Of a stretch of 21,479 nt of DNA, positions 13,507 through 20,649 are shown piece by piece. How positions within the stretch are numbered: position 1 is the first letter of the stretch; every line of letters begins with the position of its first letter. The stretch is from CAYMJK01 sp043101635. Lineage in GTDB: Bacteria; Planctomycetota; Phycisphaerae; Phycisphaerales; UBA1924. The notes under the pieces were generated by a model that made no database searches, had not been told where the DNA came from, and saw only the letters and a program-made list of their open reading frames with translations. Made by a program: the position numbers and the translations under genes. The stretch lies in assembly GCA_043101635.1 (NCBI GenBank), contig JBICIE010000005.1:1-21479 (forward strand), in the 5' to 3' direction.

Positions 13507-15117
13507 TTACTGCACAGGTTCAGGGGGCGCGTCGGCGATATCGGCGCGCATGAACAGGGCCTCGCCCTTGGCGATGGGCGCGCCGGGCTTGAGGCCGTGG
13601 TCGCCGCCCCAGGCGCACAGCGCATCGAGGGCGGCGCCGGGCGCGGGCGCACAGCCGTAGGCCTCCTGAAGCTGGGCCATCTTCTGCGGCATGACGGGCG
13701 TCAGCAGCAGGCTGCCAATGCGGATGGCCTCAGCGCAGTGATAGAGGATGGCGCTGAGGCGGTCGCGGGCATCGGGATCCTCCTCGATGGTCTTGGCGAG
13801 GCGGAAGGGCGCGGTCTTGTTGATGTAGCCGTCGACAGCGCTGAACAGGGCGAGGCCCTGATGGCACAGGCCGTACAGGTCGAACTGTCCGCTGCGATCG
13901 ATGGCGGCGCGCACGTGCCTGCTCGACACTGCGGGCCAGTCGGTCTCCTCGAGAACCGTGACGCCCCCCGGGTCGGGGACCTTGCCGTCGAAGTACTTGG
14001 CGATCATGTTGGCGACGCGGCTGGCGCAGTTGCCGACGCCGTTGGCAAGCTCGGCGTTGTAGATCTCGACGAAGCGGCCGTGGGCGAAGTCGGCGTCGTT
14101 GGCGCCGAGGGGCCCCTGGGTGACGAGGAACCAGCGCACGGCATCCAGGCTGTAGCGGTTCATGTAGCCGCGCAGCAGGGGCAGATCGATGAAGTTGCCG
14201 AGGCTCTTGGACATCTTGCGGCCCTCGGCGACCCAGTAGCTGTGCGAGTAGATCGTGCCGGGCAGTTCGACGCCCTGGGCCATCAGCATGCAGGGCCAGA
14301 TGACGGCGTGGAACCAGAGGATGTCCTTGGCGATGAAGTGGACATCGGCCGGCCAGAAGCGCTGGCGCTCGGGCGTGTCGATGGCGGTGCGGTAGTTGAG
14401 CAGCGCGTCGATCCAGACGTAGATGCGGTGGCTGCGGTCGCCGGGCATGCGGACGCCCCAGGTCTGGGCGGGATCGTTCTCATCGGTGATGGCGCGGCTG
14501 ATAGGGACATCGCGCAGGCCCTGTTTAATGCGCCCAAGCACCTCGTTGCGCCGGGCTTCGGGCATGATGAAGTTCGGGTTGGCCTCGATGTGGGCCCGGA
14601 GGCGATCGGCGTACTTGCTAAGCTTGAAGAAGTAGTTGCGCTCGGTGCGTTTCTGGAGCGGCTTGCCGGTGACGGGGCTCTTGAAGTCGTGCTCGCGGGC
14701 GTCGCTCTCGGTGACGTACTCCTCCTGGGAGGGGTCGAACCAGCCCTCATAGTCGCCGAGTTCGACATCGCCGGACTTCATGAGGGCGGCGATGAAGGCC
14801 TCAACGCGCTCAGTGTGGCGCTTCTCGCTGGTGCGGATGAAGTCGTCGTTGGAGCAGTTGATCTCGGCGAAGGCCTCGCGGAAGCGCTGGGCGTTGATGT
14901 CGGCCCACTGCTGGGCGGTCTTGCCGTGCTCAGCGGCGGCGGTGACGACCTTCTCGGCGTGCTCATCGGTGCCGGTGAGGAAGAAGACGTCGTCGGCGCT
15001 GCCGCGGCAGAGCCGCTGGAAGCGGGCGGCGACATCGGCCACCAGGGTGGTGTAGCAGTGACCGATGTGGGGCCGGTCGTTGACGTAGTAGATGGGGGTG
15101 GTGCCGTACCAGGTCAT
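13507..15117 (-). CDS. metG: Methionyl-tRNA synthetase
   Basis: A 536-residue class I synthetase that charges tRNA-Met in the cytoplasm. The Rossmann fold carries the HIGH signature at 17-20 (NDRPHIGHCYTTLVAD) and KMSKS at 301-305 (AEGRKMSKSLGNF). FLTGTDEH (46-53) and FIAKDILWFHAVIWP (261-275) are also diagnostic. The connective insert (YEGWFDPSQEEYVTESDAREHD) has no zinc cysteines, so it is of the short zinc-free type as in Bacillus. The protein ends soon after the anticodon-binding helices (PIAKGEALFMRADI) and lacks the C-terminal tRNA-binding OB domain found in Bacillus and Thermus enzymes. The start at 15117 has no Shine-Dalgarno sequence but has a -10-like GGTACAAT 5 nt before it. It heads an operon with the two zinc-ribbon genes. 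Confidence 0.96.
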   Translation of the reverse strand: MTWYGTTPIYYVNDRPHIGHCYTTLVADVAARFQRLCRGSADDVFFLTGTDEHAEKVVTAAAEHGKTAQQWADINAQRFREAFAEINCSNDDFIRTSEKRHTERVEAFIAALMKSGDVELGDYEGWFDPSQEEYVTESDAREHDFKSPVTGKPLQKRTERNYFFKLSKYADRLRAHIEANPNFIMPEARRNEVLGRIKQGLRDVPISRAITDENDPAQTWGVRMPGDRSHRIYVWIDALLNYRTAIDTPERQRFWPADVHFIAKDILWFHAVIWPCMLMAQGVELPGTIYSHSYWVAEGRKMSKSLGNFIDLPLLRGYMNRYSLDAVRWFLVTQGPLGANDADFAHGRFVEIYNAELANGVGNCASRVANMIAKYFDGKVPDPGGVTVLEETDWPAVSSRHVRAAIDRSGQFDLYGLCHQGLALFSAVDGYINKTAPFRLAKTIEEDPDARDRLSAILYHCAEAIRIGSLLLTPVMPQKMAQLQEAYGCAPAPGAALDALCAWGGDHGLKPGAPIAKGEALFMRADIADAPPEPVQ

Positions 15118-15137
15118 GGGCGATTGTACCGGACGGG
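15098..15137. repeat. 40-bp direct repeat, copy A (metG start)
   Basis: This segment holds the first seven codons of metG, the start codon and the -10-like box. It matches 16723-16762 at 38 of 40 bases in the same orientation; the differences are at 15102 (t/c) and 15134 (c/t). The copies lie 1,625 bp apart and bracket the FG-GAP-dockerin gene. Confidence 0.92.
15123..15130 (-). promoter_or_regulatory. Candidate -10 element of metG (leaderless)
   Basis: On the minus strand GGTACAAT contains TACAAT (five of six consensus bases), and only CGCCC separates it from the metG ATG. Transcription from it would start at about the A of the start codon. The absence of any ribosome binding site agrees with this. 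Confidence 0.5.
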
Positions 15138-15267
15138 GGTCGCTGAGCAGAGTGGTTGGTCGCCATTGACCCATCCAGGCTGGGCCGCAGCGGATTGCGG
15201 CCGCCTTGTCCCAAACGGCCCGCAACCGAACCGGGTCCGGGCGGGTATATCCGCGGGGAGGCGAACC

Positions 15268-16614
15268 ATGAACTGGATCAGACTTGCCACGATTCTCGTC
15301 TGCACTCGCGGAGCCGCCGTGTTCGGCCAGTGTGACACGACGTTCCTGGAGGCGCCGGATCTGACGGCCTTGTCCTATTTCGGAAAGTCGATGGCCGAAT
15401 CGGGGGGCGTACTCATGGTCGGCGCGCCGGGCTCGACCGACGCCGCCTGGCCGTCTGGAAGAGTCTTTGAGTTCAACCACGTTGGGGGTCGCTGGCAGTC
15501 CGTCAGCGTCATCGATGATCCGGGCGCGAACACTCGATTCGGGCATAGTCTCTCACTGGAAGGCGATCGCCTCGTGGCAGGAGCTCCCTATGAGGGACCA
15601 TCCTCGAAGATGGGGGCAGCGCACATATATCGCCGCGATCCCGCAGGTTGGACCCGTGAGGCTGTGTTACAGGCGCCCGATGGAGGCGCAAGCGACCGTT
15701 TCGGATGGTCGGTGGCTATTGCTGGCGATACAGTCGCCGTCGGGGCGCCATTTCGCCGCGAGATTGAAGACGAGAGCGGAGCTGTCTACTTCTTCCGTCG
15801 CAGCGGCGTCTCATGGCGCTTCGACGGCAAGGTTGTCCACGATACCGTGCAGTGGCGGAACTACTTCGGGTATCACGTTCGCCTGCTGAACGCAAACTCG
15901 TGCGTGATCACCGCGCACGGGGCTGACGAACAGCGCGGCGCACTTATGTGGTTCGTCCGAGATGGAGGCGAATGGCAGCTTCGGCAAAAGATCACCAACC
16001 CTGATGCAGATGGTCTGGGCCTCGCGCTGGACGCAACTGGCGATGTACTGGCGACAACCGGCGGCAGCTTTTCACAGCAAACGAGCGCTGTCTTCCTGTA
16101 CCGGTTTGACGGAGCGGAGTGGAGCTTACTACACACGATGACTGCAGAGTTCTCGTGGAGACTTGGGCGTGAGGTTGCGATCGACAGCGGTCGGGTACTG
16201 GTGGGCGCGCCGAACACGCTACGGTCGACCCGTCGCGTGGGACAGGCGCATCTCTTTGAGTACAGCACATCGGACTGGAGACACGAGGCCTTCATTCTGG
16301 CGGACCCTTACCGCCGGTTCGAGAACCTCGGCGAGTCGGTTGTCTTTTCCGGCGGCGCCCCCCTCGTCGGGGCAGCGTCAGACGCCCGGATCGGCCCGGG
16401 CTCAGGAGCAGTTGCGGAGCTCACCCTGCCGCTCGTGTGTACCTGCCCCGGCGATTTCAACCGCGATGGCATCAGCGATCTCTTCGACTGGCTCGACTAC
16501 CTCTCTGCCTTTGCAGCGGGTGACCCGCGGGCGGACATTGACCTAGACGGCGAGCTCGATTCCATCGACTTCCTGAACTTCCAGTTGGATTTCGAGGCAG
16601 GTTGCTGGGGCTGA
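15268..16614 (+). CDS. Secreted FG-GAP repeat protein with GC-type dockerin
   Basis: A 448-residue protein. The ATG at 15268 follows GGGGAGG and gives a signal peptide (cleavage near FGQ-C, about residue 21); the frame is open far upstream only by chance. The body is a beta-propeller of FG-GAP-like repeats, each with FG(W/H)S(V/L) then GD.(V/L)(A)VGAP, for example RFGHSLSLEGDRLVAGAP (90-107) and RFGWSVAIAGDTVAVGAP (144-161). Later repeats are more degenerate. The last 53 residues form a dockerin: Ca-binding loops DFNRDGISDLFD (396-407) and DIDLDGELDSID (423-434), framed by C391/C393 and C446 near the end. It is probably extracellular or surface attached. In 60-base lines counted by hand its GC (57-62%) is at or below that of neighbours (63-73%). 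The flanking 40-bp repeats hint at insertion here. Confidence 0.85.
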   Translation: MNWIRLATILVCTRGAAVFGQCDTTFLEAPDLTALSYFGKSMAESGGVLMVGAPGSTDAAWPSGRVFEFNHVGGRWQSVSVIDDPGANTRFGHSLSLEGDRLVAGAPYEGPSSKMGAAHIYRRDPAGWTREAVLQAPDGGASDRFGWSVAIAGDTVAVGAPFRREIEDESGAVYFFRRSGVSWRFDGKVVHDTVQWRNYFGYHVRLLNANSCVITAHGADEQRGALMWFVRDGGEWQLRQKITNPDADGLGLALDATGDVLATTGGSFSQQTSAVFLYRFDGAEWSLLHTMTAEFSWRLGREVAIDSGRVLVGAPNTLRSTRRVGQAHLFEYSTSDWRHEAFILADPYRRFENLGESVVFSGGAPLVGAASDARIGPGSGAVAELTLPLVCTCPGDFNRDGISDLFDWLDYLSAFAAGDPRADIDLDGELDSIDFLNFQLDFEAGCWG

Positions 16615-16722
16615 CGGCCTTGGCGACCGCCCGACCGCGGCGCCGCCTTGACAAGCGGAGATGCGCGTCGGCATTGGCCTGTTTTCTGGCGTCGCGCTTT
16701 GCCTGAGCCCGGGCGCCTGTCC

Positions 16723-16762
16723 GTGGCGCCGTACCAGGTCATGGGCGATTGTACCGGATGGG
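16723..16762. repeat. 40-bp direct repeat, copy B (truncated metG 5' end)
   Basis: A copy of the metG start region, 38 of 40 bases identical to 15098-15137. On the minus strand it reads GGTACAAT, CGCCC, then ATG with codons for MTWYGA, where metG has MTWYGT. The similarity stops abruptly after that, so it is a remnant, not a gene. It sits upstream of the ECF sigma gene. Its -10 and ATG would fire towards the 3' end of the dockerin gene, antisense to it. Confidence 0.9.
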
Positions 16763-16848
16763 CTCGCCGGCCCCGGGCGCCCGCGGCCCTATCCTGAGGG
16801 CCCGGGCGGCAGTGGGCCACGGGGGAAGGAACCTCGCCAAGACCTCTC

Positions 16849-17436
16849 ATGGAACGCCAGCAGTTCGAGCAGCTTGCGCTGGAGCACCTCGACGCCGTCT
16901 ACCGGATGGCGTTCCATCTCACGCGCAACGCCGAGGAGGCCGAGGACCTGACCCAGGAGGTCTACCTGCGGGCCCTGCGGCCGAGCAGCTCCGAGAACTT
17001 CGAGACCCGGGGCGGGGGCATGCGGGCGTGGCTGTTCACGATCGCCCACAACACCTTCTACAGCCGCATCAAGCGGGAGCGGAAGGCGCCGAAGGCGGTC
17101 GGAGAGTTCTTCGGCGAGGAGGCCGGCGGACCGGCCCCGGATGAGGCCCCGACCGCCTGGAACCTGGCGACGCTGGACTGGGAGCACGTGGACGGGCGGA
17201 TCAAGCGGGCCATCGAGGAGCTTCGGCCGGAGTTCCGGGAAGTGCTGCTCTTGTGGGGGGTGGAGGGGCTGAAGTACCGCGAGATTGCCGAGATTCTCGA
17301 GGTCCCCATCGGGACGGTCATGAGCCGGCTGCACCGGGCGAGAAAGCTGGTTGCCGACCAACTTGGGGAACAAGAAGGGGCGTCGGAAGAGTTAGGGCTA
17401 GGGCAACGGGGCGTAACTGAACGCGAGGCGGAGTAG
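16849..17436 (+). CDS. ECF-family RNA polymerase sigma factor
   Basis: A 195-residue sigma-70 family protein of the extracytoplasmic-function group. Region 2 spans about 7-78 (AVYRMAFHLTRNAEEAEDLTQEVYLRA, then RAWLFTIAHNTFYSRIKRERK) and region 4 about 115-170 (IEELRPEFREVLLLWGVEGLKYREIAEILEVPIGTVMSRLHRARKLV), the latter including the helix-turn-helix that reads the -35 element. The linker between them is acidic (EEAGGPAPDEAP). It is followed 3 bp later by a membrane protein that is probably its anti-sigma factor. A TATCCT at 16790-16795 is a possible -10 element. The target promoters cannot be deduced, but autoregulation is usual for the family. The gene lies immediately beyond the metG-start remnant. 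Confidence 0.93.
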   Translation: MERQQFEQLALEHLDAVYRMAFHLTRNAEEAEDLTQEVYLRALRPSSSENFETRGGGMRAWLFTIAHNTFYSRIKRERKAPKAVGEFFGEEAGGPAPDEAPTAWNLATLDWEHVDGRIKRAIEELRPEFREVLLLWGVEGLKYREIAEILEVPIGTVMSRLHRARKLVADQLGEQEGASEELGLGQRGVTEREAE

Positions 17437-17439
17437 GAC

Positions 17440-18345
17440 GTGACGGGGAGGACCGGACAGTTCGATCTGGAGGGCGTGGCGCTGTCGCGCGCCGCCCAGC
17501 TTCGTGCCGCGGCTGATGGCGAGCTTTCGCCGAGCCAGCGTTCCGAGCTGGACGGGTCGCTGACGGAGGCCGAGCTTCGCGCCATAGAGGCCGAAACGGC
17601 CCTGCGGGGCGCTGTCGGCCGGCTGATGGCCGAGCCGGTGGCGCCGGCCGGGCTGCGGGAGCGAATCCTCGGGGCTGCCGCGGCCGCCCATGACGGTCCG
17701 GACGCCCCGGCGCCGGAGGCGGAAGACCGCGGGCCGATCCCGATGGCCCCGTGGCTGCGTCCGCTGGCGCTGGCCGCGGCGGTGGTCCTGCTGGCGGCCG
17801 GCGGGTGGCTGATCCTGCGCTCGGCCGGAAACAGCGTGACCGGGCCGACGCCGAACGAAGGCCGGGTGCAACTGGTCGAGCTGCGCCAGTTCATGTCGCG
17901 CGAGCACGACCGCTGCTTCCAGAGCGACGATTACGGCGCCCAGAAGTTCACGGCTGATGACCTTGCGGCGGTGCCGCACGTCTTCCGTCCCCTGCTGGGC
18001 TCGGAGGTCTCGGTCGCCGAACTGGTGCAGGCGGGGCTGAGCCTGCGCGGCGCCGGGCGGTGCCACCTGCCCGGGCCGGGCAACTCGATTCACATGCTGC
18101 TGGACGCCCCGCTGCCGACCGGGACGGTGACGCTGAGCCTGTTCGTGCAGGAGGACGCCGGCAACACCCTGGGCTTCGAGCAGGGCGTCGCCTATGAGCT
18201 GACCCCCAACGACGGACAGCCGGCGAAGCTGAAGATCATCGCCTGGCGCAGCGGCGACCTGGACTACTACCTCGTGGCCGATCCGGAGGCCTGCGACCGC
18301 ATCCGCGAGGCCATGGGGCGCGGGGGCCCCTGCGGCGAGCTGTAA
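17440..18345 (+). CDS. Probable anti-sigma factor, single-pass membrane protein
   Basis: A 301-residue protein with a GTG start 3 bp after the sigma stop. Residues 1-95 are a cytoplasmic helical domain (LRAAADGELSPSQRSELDGSL, then LRGAVGRLMAEPVAPAGLRERI) like the N-terminal part of many anti-sigma factors, but without the HxxxCxxC zinc motif. A transmembrane helix spans about 106-127 (LRPLALAAAVVLLAAGGWLIL). The approximately 170-residue outer domain has four cysteines (C159, C208, C285, C298), two of them in REHDRCF and GAGRCHL, possibly disulfide or ligand sites. The standard model is that it holds the sigma factor at the membrane and releases it when the outer domain senses a signal; here that is inferred from gene order and topology. 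The periplasmic domain matches nothing I recognise. Confidence 0.78.
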   Translation: MTGRTGQFDLEGVALSRAAQLRAAADGELSPSQRSELDGSLTEAELRAIEAETALRGAVGRLMAEPVAPAGLRERILGAAAAAHDGPDAPAPEAEDRGPIPMAPWLRPLALAAAVVLLAAGGWLILRSAGNSVTGPTPNEGRVQLVELRQFMSREHDRCFQSDDYGAQKFTADDLAAVPHVFRPLLGSEVSVAELVQAGLSLRGAGRCHLPGPGNSIHMLLDAPLPTGTVTLSLFVQEDAGNTLGFEQGVAYELTPNDGQPAKLKIIAWRSGDLDYYLVADPEACDRIREAMGRGGPCGEL

Positions 18346-18362
18346 CGATCTGATCCCCCTGA

Positions 18363-18427
18363 CAGCGCTTCGGCGCTGCGCGACCGTCCGCCCGCCTCGC
18401 CCCCCGCGTGCGGGCGGTTGCCTTTTT
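18363..18427 (+). terminator. Tandem hairpins ending the sigma/anti-sigma operon
   Basis: The first hairpin is CAGCGC-TTCG-GCGCTG (18363-18378), a very stable UUCG tetraloop. The second pairs CCGCCCGC (18388-18395) with GCGGGCGG (18410-18417) and is followed by five T residues at 18423-18427. The second is probably the terminator and the first an accessory or 3'-protecting structure. Confidence 0.7.
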
Positions 18428-18446
18428 GGGGCGGCGCCGATGGGGC

Positions 18447-18464
18447 GTTACAGAGCCGTTACAG
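18447..18464 (-). promoter_or_regulatory. Pho-box-like direct repeat
   Basis: On the minus strand the sequence is CTGTAAC-GGCT-CTGTAAC, two identical heptamers spaced 11 bp apart. This is the layout of PhoB boxes (CTGTNAN, 4 bp, CTGTNAN). It ends 20 bp before a candidate -10 of the vWA gene but points away from that gene, so assignment to PhoB is tentative. Confidence 0.4.
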
Positions 18465-18482
18465 CCGCGGAGCCGATTGAAC

Positions 18483-18511
18483 GGTAGCTTGTAGTGTGAA
18501 ACTCGCACACT
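18483..18511 (+). promoter_or_regulatory. Candidate -10 and operator-like palindrome of the vWA gene
   Basis: GGTAGCTT at 18483-18490 contains TAGCTT, the same GGTANNNT form seen before three other genes in the window. Directly after it AGTGTG (18493-18498) and CACACT (18506-18511) form an inverted repeat with a 7-bp spacer, which would cover the transcription start, a position used by repressors. No -35 is visible, so an activator may be needed. Confidence 0.4.
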
Positions 18512-18529
18512 CTTGATGGAGCCCATGCC

Positions 18530-19717
18530 ATGACACGCCTCCCCTTTCCCCGACTCCCCCACCGCTCGCTGCCCGCGCTGCTGATCGCCGCGAGCCTGAC
18601 CGGCGTGCCCGTGATGGCGCAGAATCAGCCGGCCGCGGCGATTGCGCCGGCGCATCCGGAGCAGCAGCGGGCCCTGGTGCAGATCGCGCTGCTGCTGGAC
18701 ACCAGCAACAGCATGGACGGGCTGATCAACCAGGCCAAGACTGAGCTGTGGTCGATCGTCAACGAGCTTGCGATCGCGCGGGCCCACGGCGCCGGGCCGG
18801 CGCTGCAGGTGGCGCTGTACCAGTACGGCAACAACGGGCTGGACCGGAGCAAGGGGTGGGTGCAGCAGGAGCTTGCGTTCACCGACGATCTGGACGCGGT
18901 CAGCGAGAAGCTGTTTGCGCTGACGACCAACGGCGGCGAGGAGTACTGCGGCTGGGTGATCCGCGACGCGGCCGAGCAGCTTGCGTGGTCGGGCGAAGCC
19001 AATGCGCTGAAGATGATCGTGATCGCGGGCAACGAGGGGTTCGACCAGGGCGAGGTGGACTTCCGCTCCAGCGTGCCGGGGGCGATCGCAAAGGGCGTGA
19101 TCGTCAACACGATCTTCTGCGGGCCCGACAGCGAGGGGCGCACGACCGGCTGGCTGGAGGGGGCGCAGCTTGCCGATGGTGAATACCACAACATCGACTC
19201 GGACCAGGCGGTGGCGCACATCGCGGCGCCGCAAGATGATGAGATCGTGCGACTGGGGGCGCTGATCAACACGACGTATCTCGCCTTCGGCGCCGAGGGT
19301 CGGGCGGGGCTTGCCCGCCAGGCCGAGCAGGATGCCGCGGCGGAGGCGGTTGCGCCGGCGGCGCGCGTGCAGCGCATGGCGGCCAAGGGAACCGCGCTGT
19401 ACACGAACACGGCATGGGACCTGCTGGACGCGATCGAGGCCGAGGAAGTCAAGCTCGAGGAGGTGAAGGATGCGGACCTGCCCGAGGCGATGCGTGGCAT
19501 GACGCTGGAAGAGAAGAAGGCGTATGTCGAGGCGAAGGCGAAGGAGCGCACGGAGATCCAGCAGAAGCTGCAGTCGCTGCAGCAGGCGCGGGCCGAGTTC
19601 GTGGCCCAGAAGCAGCGGGAGATGGCCGAGAGCGGCGAGCAGACGCTGGGCCAGGCCCTGATCGCGGCGATCCGCAAGCAGGCGGAGGCCAAGGGGCTGC
19701 AGTTCGAGGAGAAGTAG
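18530..19717 (+). CDS. Secreted von Willebrand factor A domain protein
   Basis: A 395-residue protein starting at the ATG at 18530, after TGATGGAG. The signal peptide ends near residue 31 (VMAQ). The vWA domain (about 46-250) opens with VQIALLLDTSNSMDG, giving the metal-site motif DxSxS at D57, S59 and S61. The conserved Thr pair lies in ALTTNGGEEYCG (T132/T133), and IVIAGNEGFDQG contains a further acidic residue (D182). The domain binds a divalent metal and usually mediates protein-protein contacts. The C-terminal part (about 300-375) is a highly charged, probably coiled-coil region (MTLEEKKAYVEAKAKERTEIQQ). No membrane helix follows, so it is periplasmic or released. It lies 184 bp after the anti-sigma gene with its own candidate control sites, and may belong to the regulon of that sigma factor; that is inference. 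Confidence 0.87.
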   Translation: MTRLPFPRLPHRSLPALLIAASLTGVPVMAQNQPAAAIAPAHPEQQRALVQIALLLDTSNSMDGLINQAKTELWSIVNELAIARAHGAGPALQVALYQYGNNGLDRSKGWVQQELAFTDDLDAVSEKLFALTTNGGEEYCGWVIRDAAEQLAWSGEANALKMIVIAGNEGFDQGEVDFRSSVPGAIAKGVIVNTIFCGPDSEGRTTGWLEGAQLADGEYHNIDSDQAVAHIAAPQDDEIVRLGALINTTYLAFGAEGRAGLARQAEQDAAAEAVAPAARVQRMAAKGTALYTNTAWDLLDAIEAEEVKLEEVKDADLPEAMRGMTLEEKKAYVEAKAKERTEIQQKLQSLQQARAEFVAQKQREMAESGEQTLGQALIAAIRKQAEAKGLQFEEK

Positions 19718-19724
19718 GACGGAC

Positions 19725-19756
19725 GGCACGAAGGCGCCAAGGCACTGAGGCACGAA
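19725..19756 (+). repeat. Octamer tandem repeat, 4 units
   Basis: GGCACGAA, GGCGCCAA, GGCACTGA and GGCACGAA form four contiguous 8-nt units starting 7 nt after the vWA stop. The last unit runs into the terminator stem. Confidence 0.75.
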
Positions 19757-19784
19757 GGGGCGGGCGGTGGCCTGCCCCTTTTTT
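19755..19784 (+). terminator. Rho-independent terminator of the vWA gene
   Basis: A 10-bp stem containing one G-T wobble (19755-19764 with 19771-19780), a six-base loop and a run of six T residues that begins within the stem and continues to 19784. Confidence 0.85.
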
Positions 19785-19831
19785 CGTGCGCTGGAGGCGT
19801 GATGGGCGCATCTGTTCGGCCGCCTGCCTGT

Positions 19832-19846
19832 TGCGACTTGGTCGCA
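19832..19846. repeat. Small inverted repeat upstream of a promoter
   Basis: TGCGAC-TTG-GTCGCA, a 6-bp palindromic arm pair about 30 bp before the -35 of the next promoter. It could be an upstream regulator site; this is weak evidence. Confidence 0.3.
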
Positions 19847-19875
19847 TTCCAAACCTGCCCGCCTTCACATTTTCG

Positions 19876-19904
19876 TTGGCAGAGAAGGTGGCTGGGTTTA
19901 TAAT
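19876..19904 (+). promoter_or_regulatory. Sigma-70-type promoter
   Basis: TTGGCA (19876-19881, five of six consensus bases), a 17-bp spacer and a perfect TATAAT (19899-19904). It would start transcription near 19911, giving a leader of about 48 nt before the dockerin gene. It is the best housekeeping promoter in the window. Confidence 0.85.
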
Positions 19905-19958
19905 GCGCCGTGGCGCGCCCCACGGGCTGGAGGCCCGGACGCCGGAGAGGGGCTTGCG

Positions 19959-20648
19959 ATGAAAACAGGACACATGCGACTGGCCTGCGCAGCGCTGCTG
20001 GGCGGCGGGACGCTCGCTGCCGGGCAGTCGGTGGTGCTGGTGGAGATTGACCGACCGGTACTGCGGGCCGGGGAGGTCGCGGTCGTCACGCTCCGGGCCG
20101 GCTTCCCCCTGCATCTGTACGCCATGGCCACGATTGAGCTTGATGTCGAGCTTCCGGGCGGCGTCGGCGGCTGGAGCGACTGGGAACTTGTCAAGCCGAT
20201 GGATGGTCCGTTTACCAGCGCGGGGGCGCCGGCGCCCGCGGGCATCGTGGACATTGTCGCGCGCCAACTGCACTTCCCGCCAGCGCCAACGACCGATCCG
20301 TCCAACCCGATCGCCTTCTGGCGGGCAACATACACCGCGCCGCTGGCGCCGCGGTCGTTTGATGTCAGCCTGGCCACAACGACTCGTCGCTACGACGTCT
20401 ACATCGACTACTCGTTCCCCGACGCCGTCTCGCAGCTCCACGGACTCGTCGAGGGCTCGGGTTTGATCCGCGTGATCGGGTGCTACGCCGACTGCGACGG
20501 CTCGGGCGAGCTTGATCTGTTCGACTTCCTCTGCTTCCAGAACATGTTCGCGGCGGGCGACCTGTACGCCGACTGCGACGAATCGGGGGCGCTGGACCTG
20601 TTCGACTTTCTGTGCTTCCAGAACGAGTTCGCGGCGGGGTGTCCGTGA
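19959..20648 (+). CDS. Secreted GC-type dockerin protein (tandem paralogue 1)
   Basis: A 229-residue protein. The ATG at 19959 follows GGAGAGG and the signal peptide ends near LAAGQ (about residue 23). The mature domain (about 24-170) is beta-rich, with VLRAGEVAVVTLRAGFPLHLYAMA, KPMDGPFTSAGAPAPAGI, LHFPPAPTTDPSNPIAFWRATYTAP and SFDVSL. It resembles cohesin-like or other immunoglobulin-type exported domains, but I cannot name a family. The C-terminal dockerin consists of two 27-residue units, each opening YADCD.SG.LDLFDFLCFQN. The Ca loops are at 178-189 and 205-216, cysteines recur at 179/206 and 192/219, and the protein ends AAGCP. Expression is probably constitutive from the consensus promoter. 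A homologous gene follows on the same strand. Confidence 0.85.
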   Translation: MKTGHMRLACAALLGGGTLAAGQSVVLVEIDRPVLRAGEVAVVTLRAGFPLHLYAMATIELDVELPGGVGGWSDWELVKPMDGPFTSAGAPAPAGIVDIVARQLHFPPAPTTDPSNPIAFWRATYTAPLAPRSFDVSLATTTRRYDVYIDYSFPDAVSQLHGLVEGSGLIRVIGCYADCDGSGELDLFDFLCFQNMFAAGDLYADCDESGALDLFDFLCFQNEFAAGCP

Positions 20649-20649
20649 G

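Noticed and set aside
13384..15267. Long upstream extension of the FG-GAP-dockerin frame
   Set aside because: It runs antisense through metG. A signal peptide and ribosome binding site place the true start at 15268.
15098..16762. Reading the 40-bp repeats as the target duplication of an insertion sequence
   Set aside because: Too long for known insertion sequences, no terminal inverted repeats and no transposase. Kept only as evidence of some kind of duplication or insertion.
16497..16850. Minus-strand frame starting at the metG-like ATG in repeat copy B
   Set aside because: Beyond the first six residues it is antisense to the dockerin gene with no plausible protein character. I treat it as a remnant of the metG start, not a gene.
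19725..19756. CRISPR-like appearance of tandem units after the vWA gene
   Set aside because: Units are 8 nt, contiguous and without spacers, and there are no cas genes.
18236..19852. 538-codon minus-strand frame opposite the vWA gene
   Set aside because: It is a shadow: Leu/Arg-rich translation, no start signal, and it crosses the terminator.
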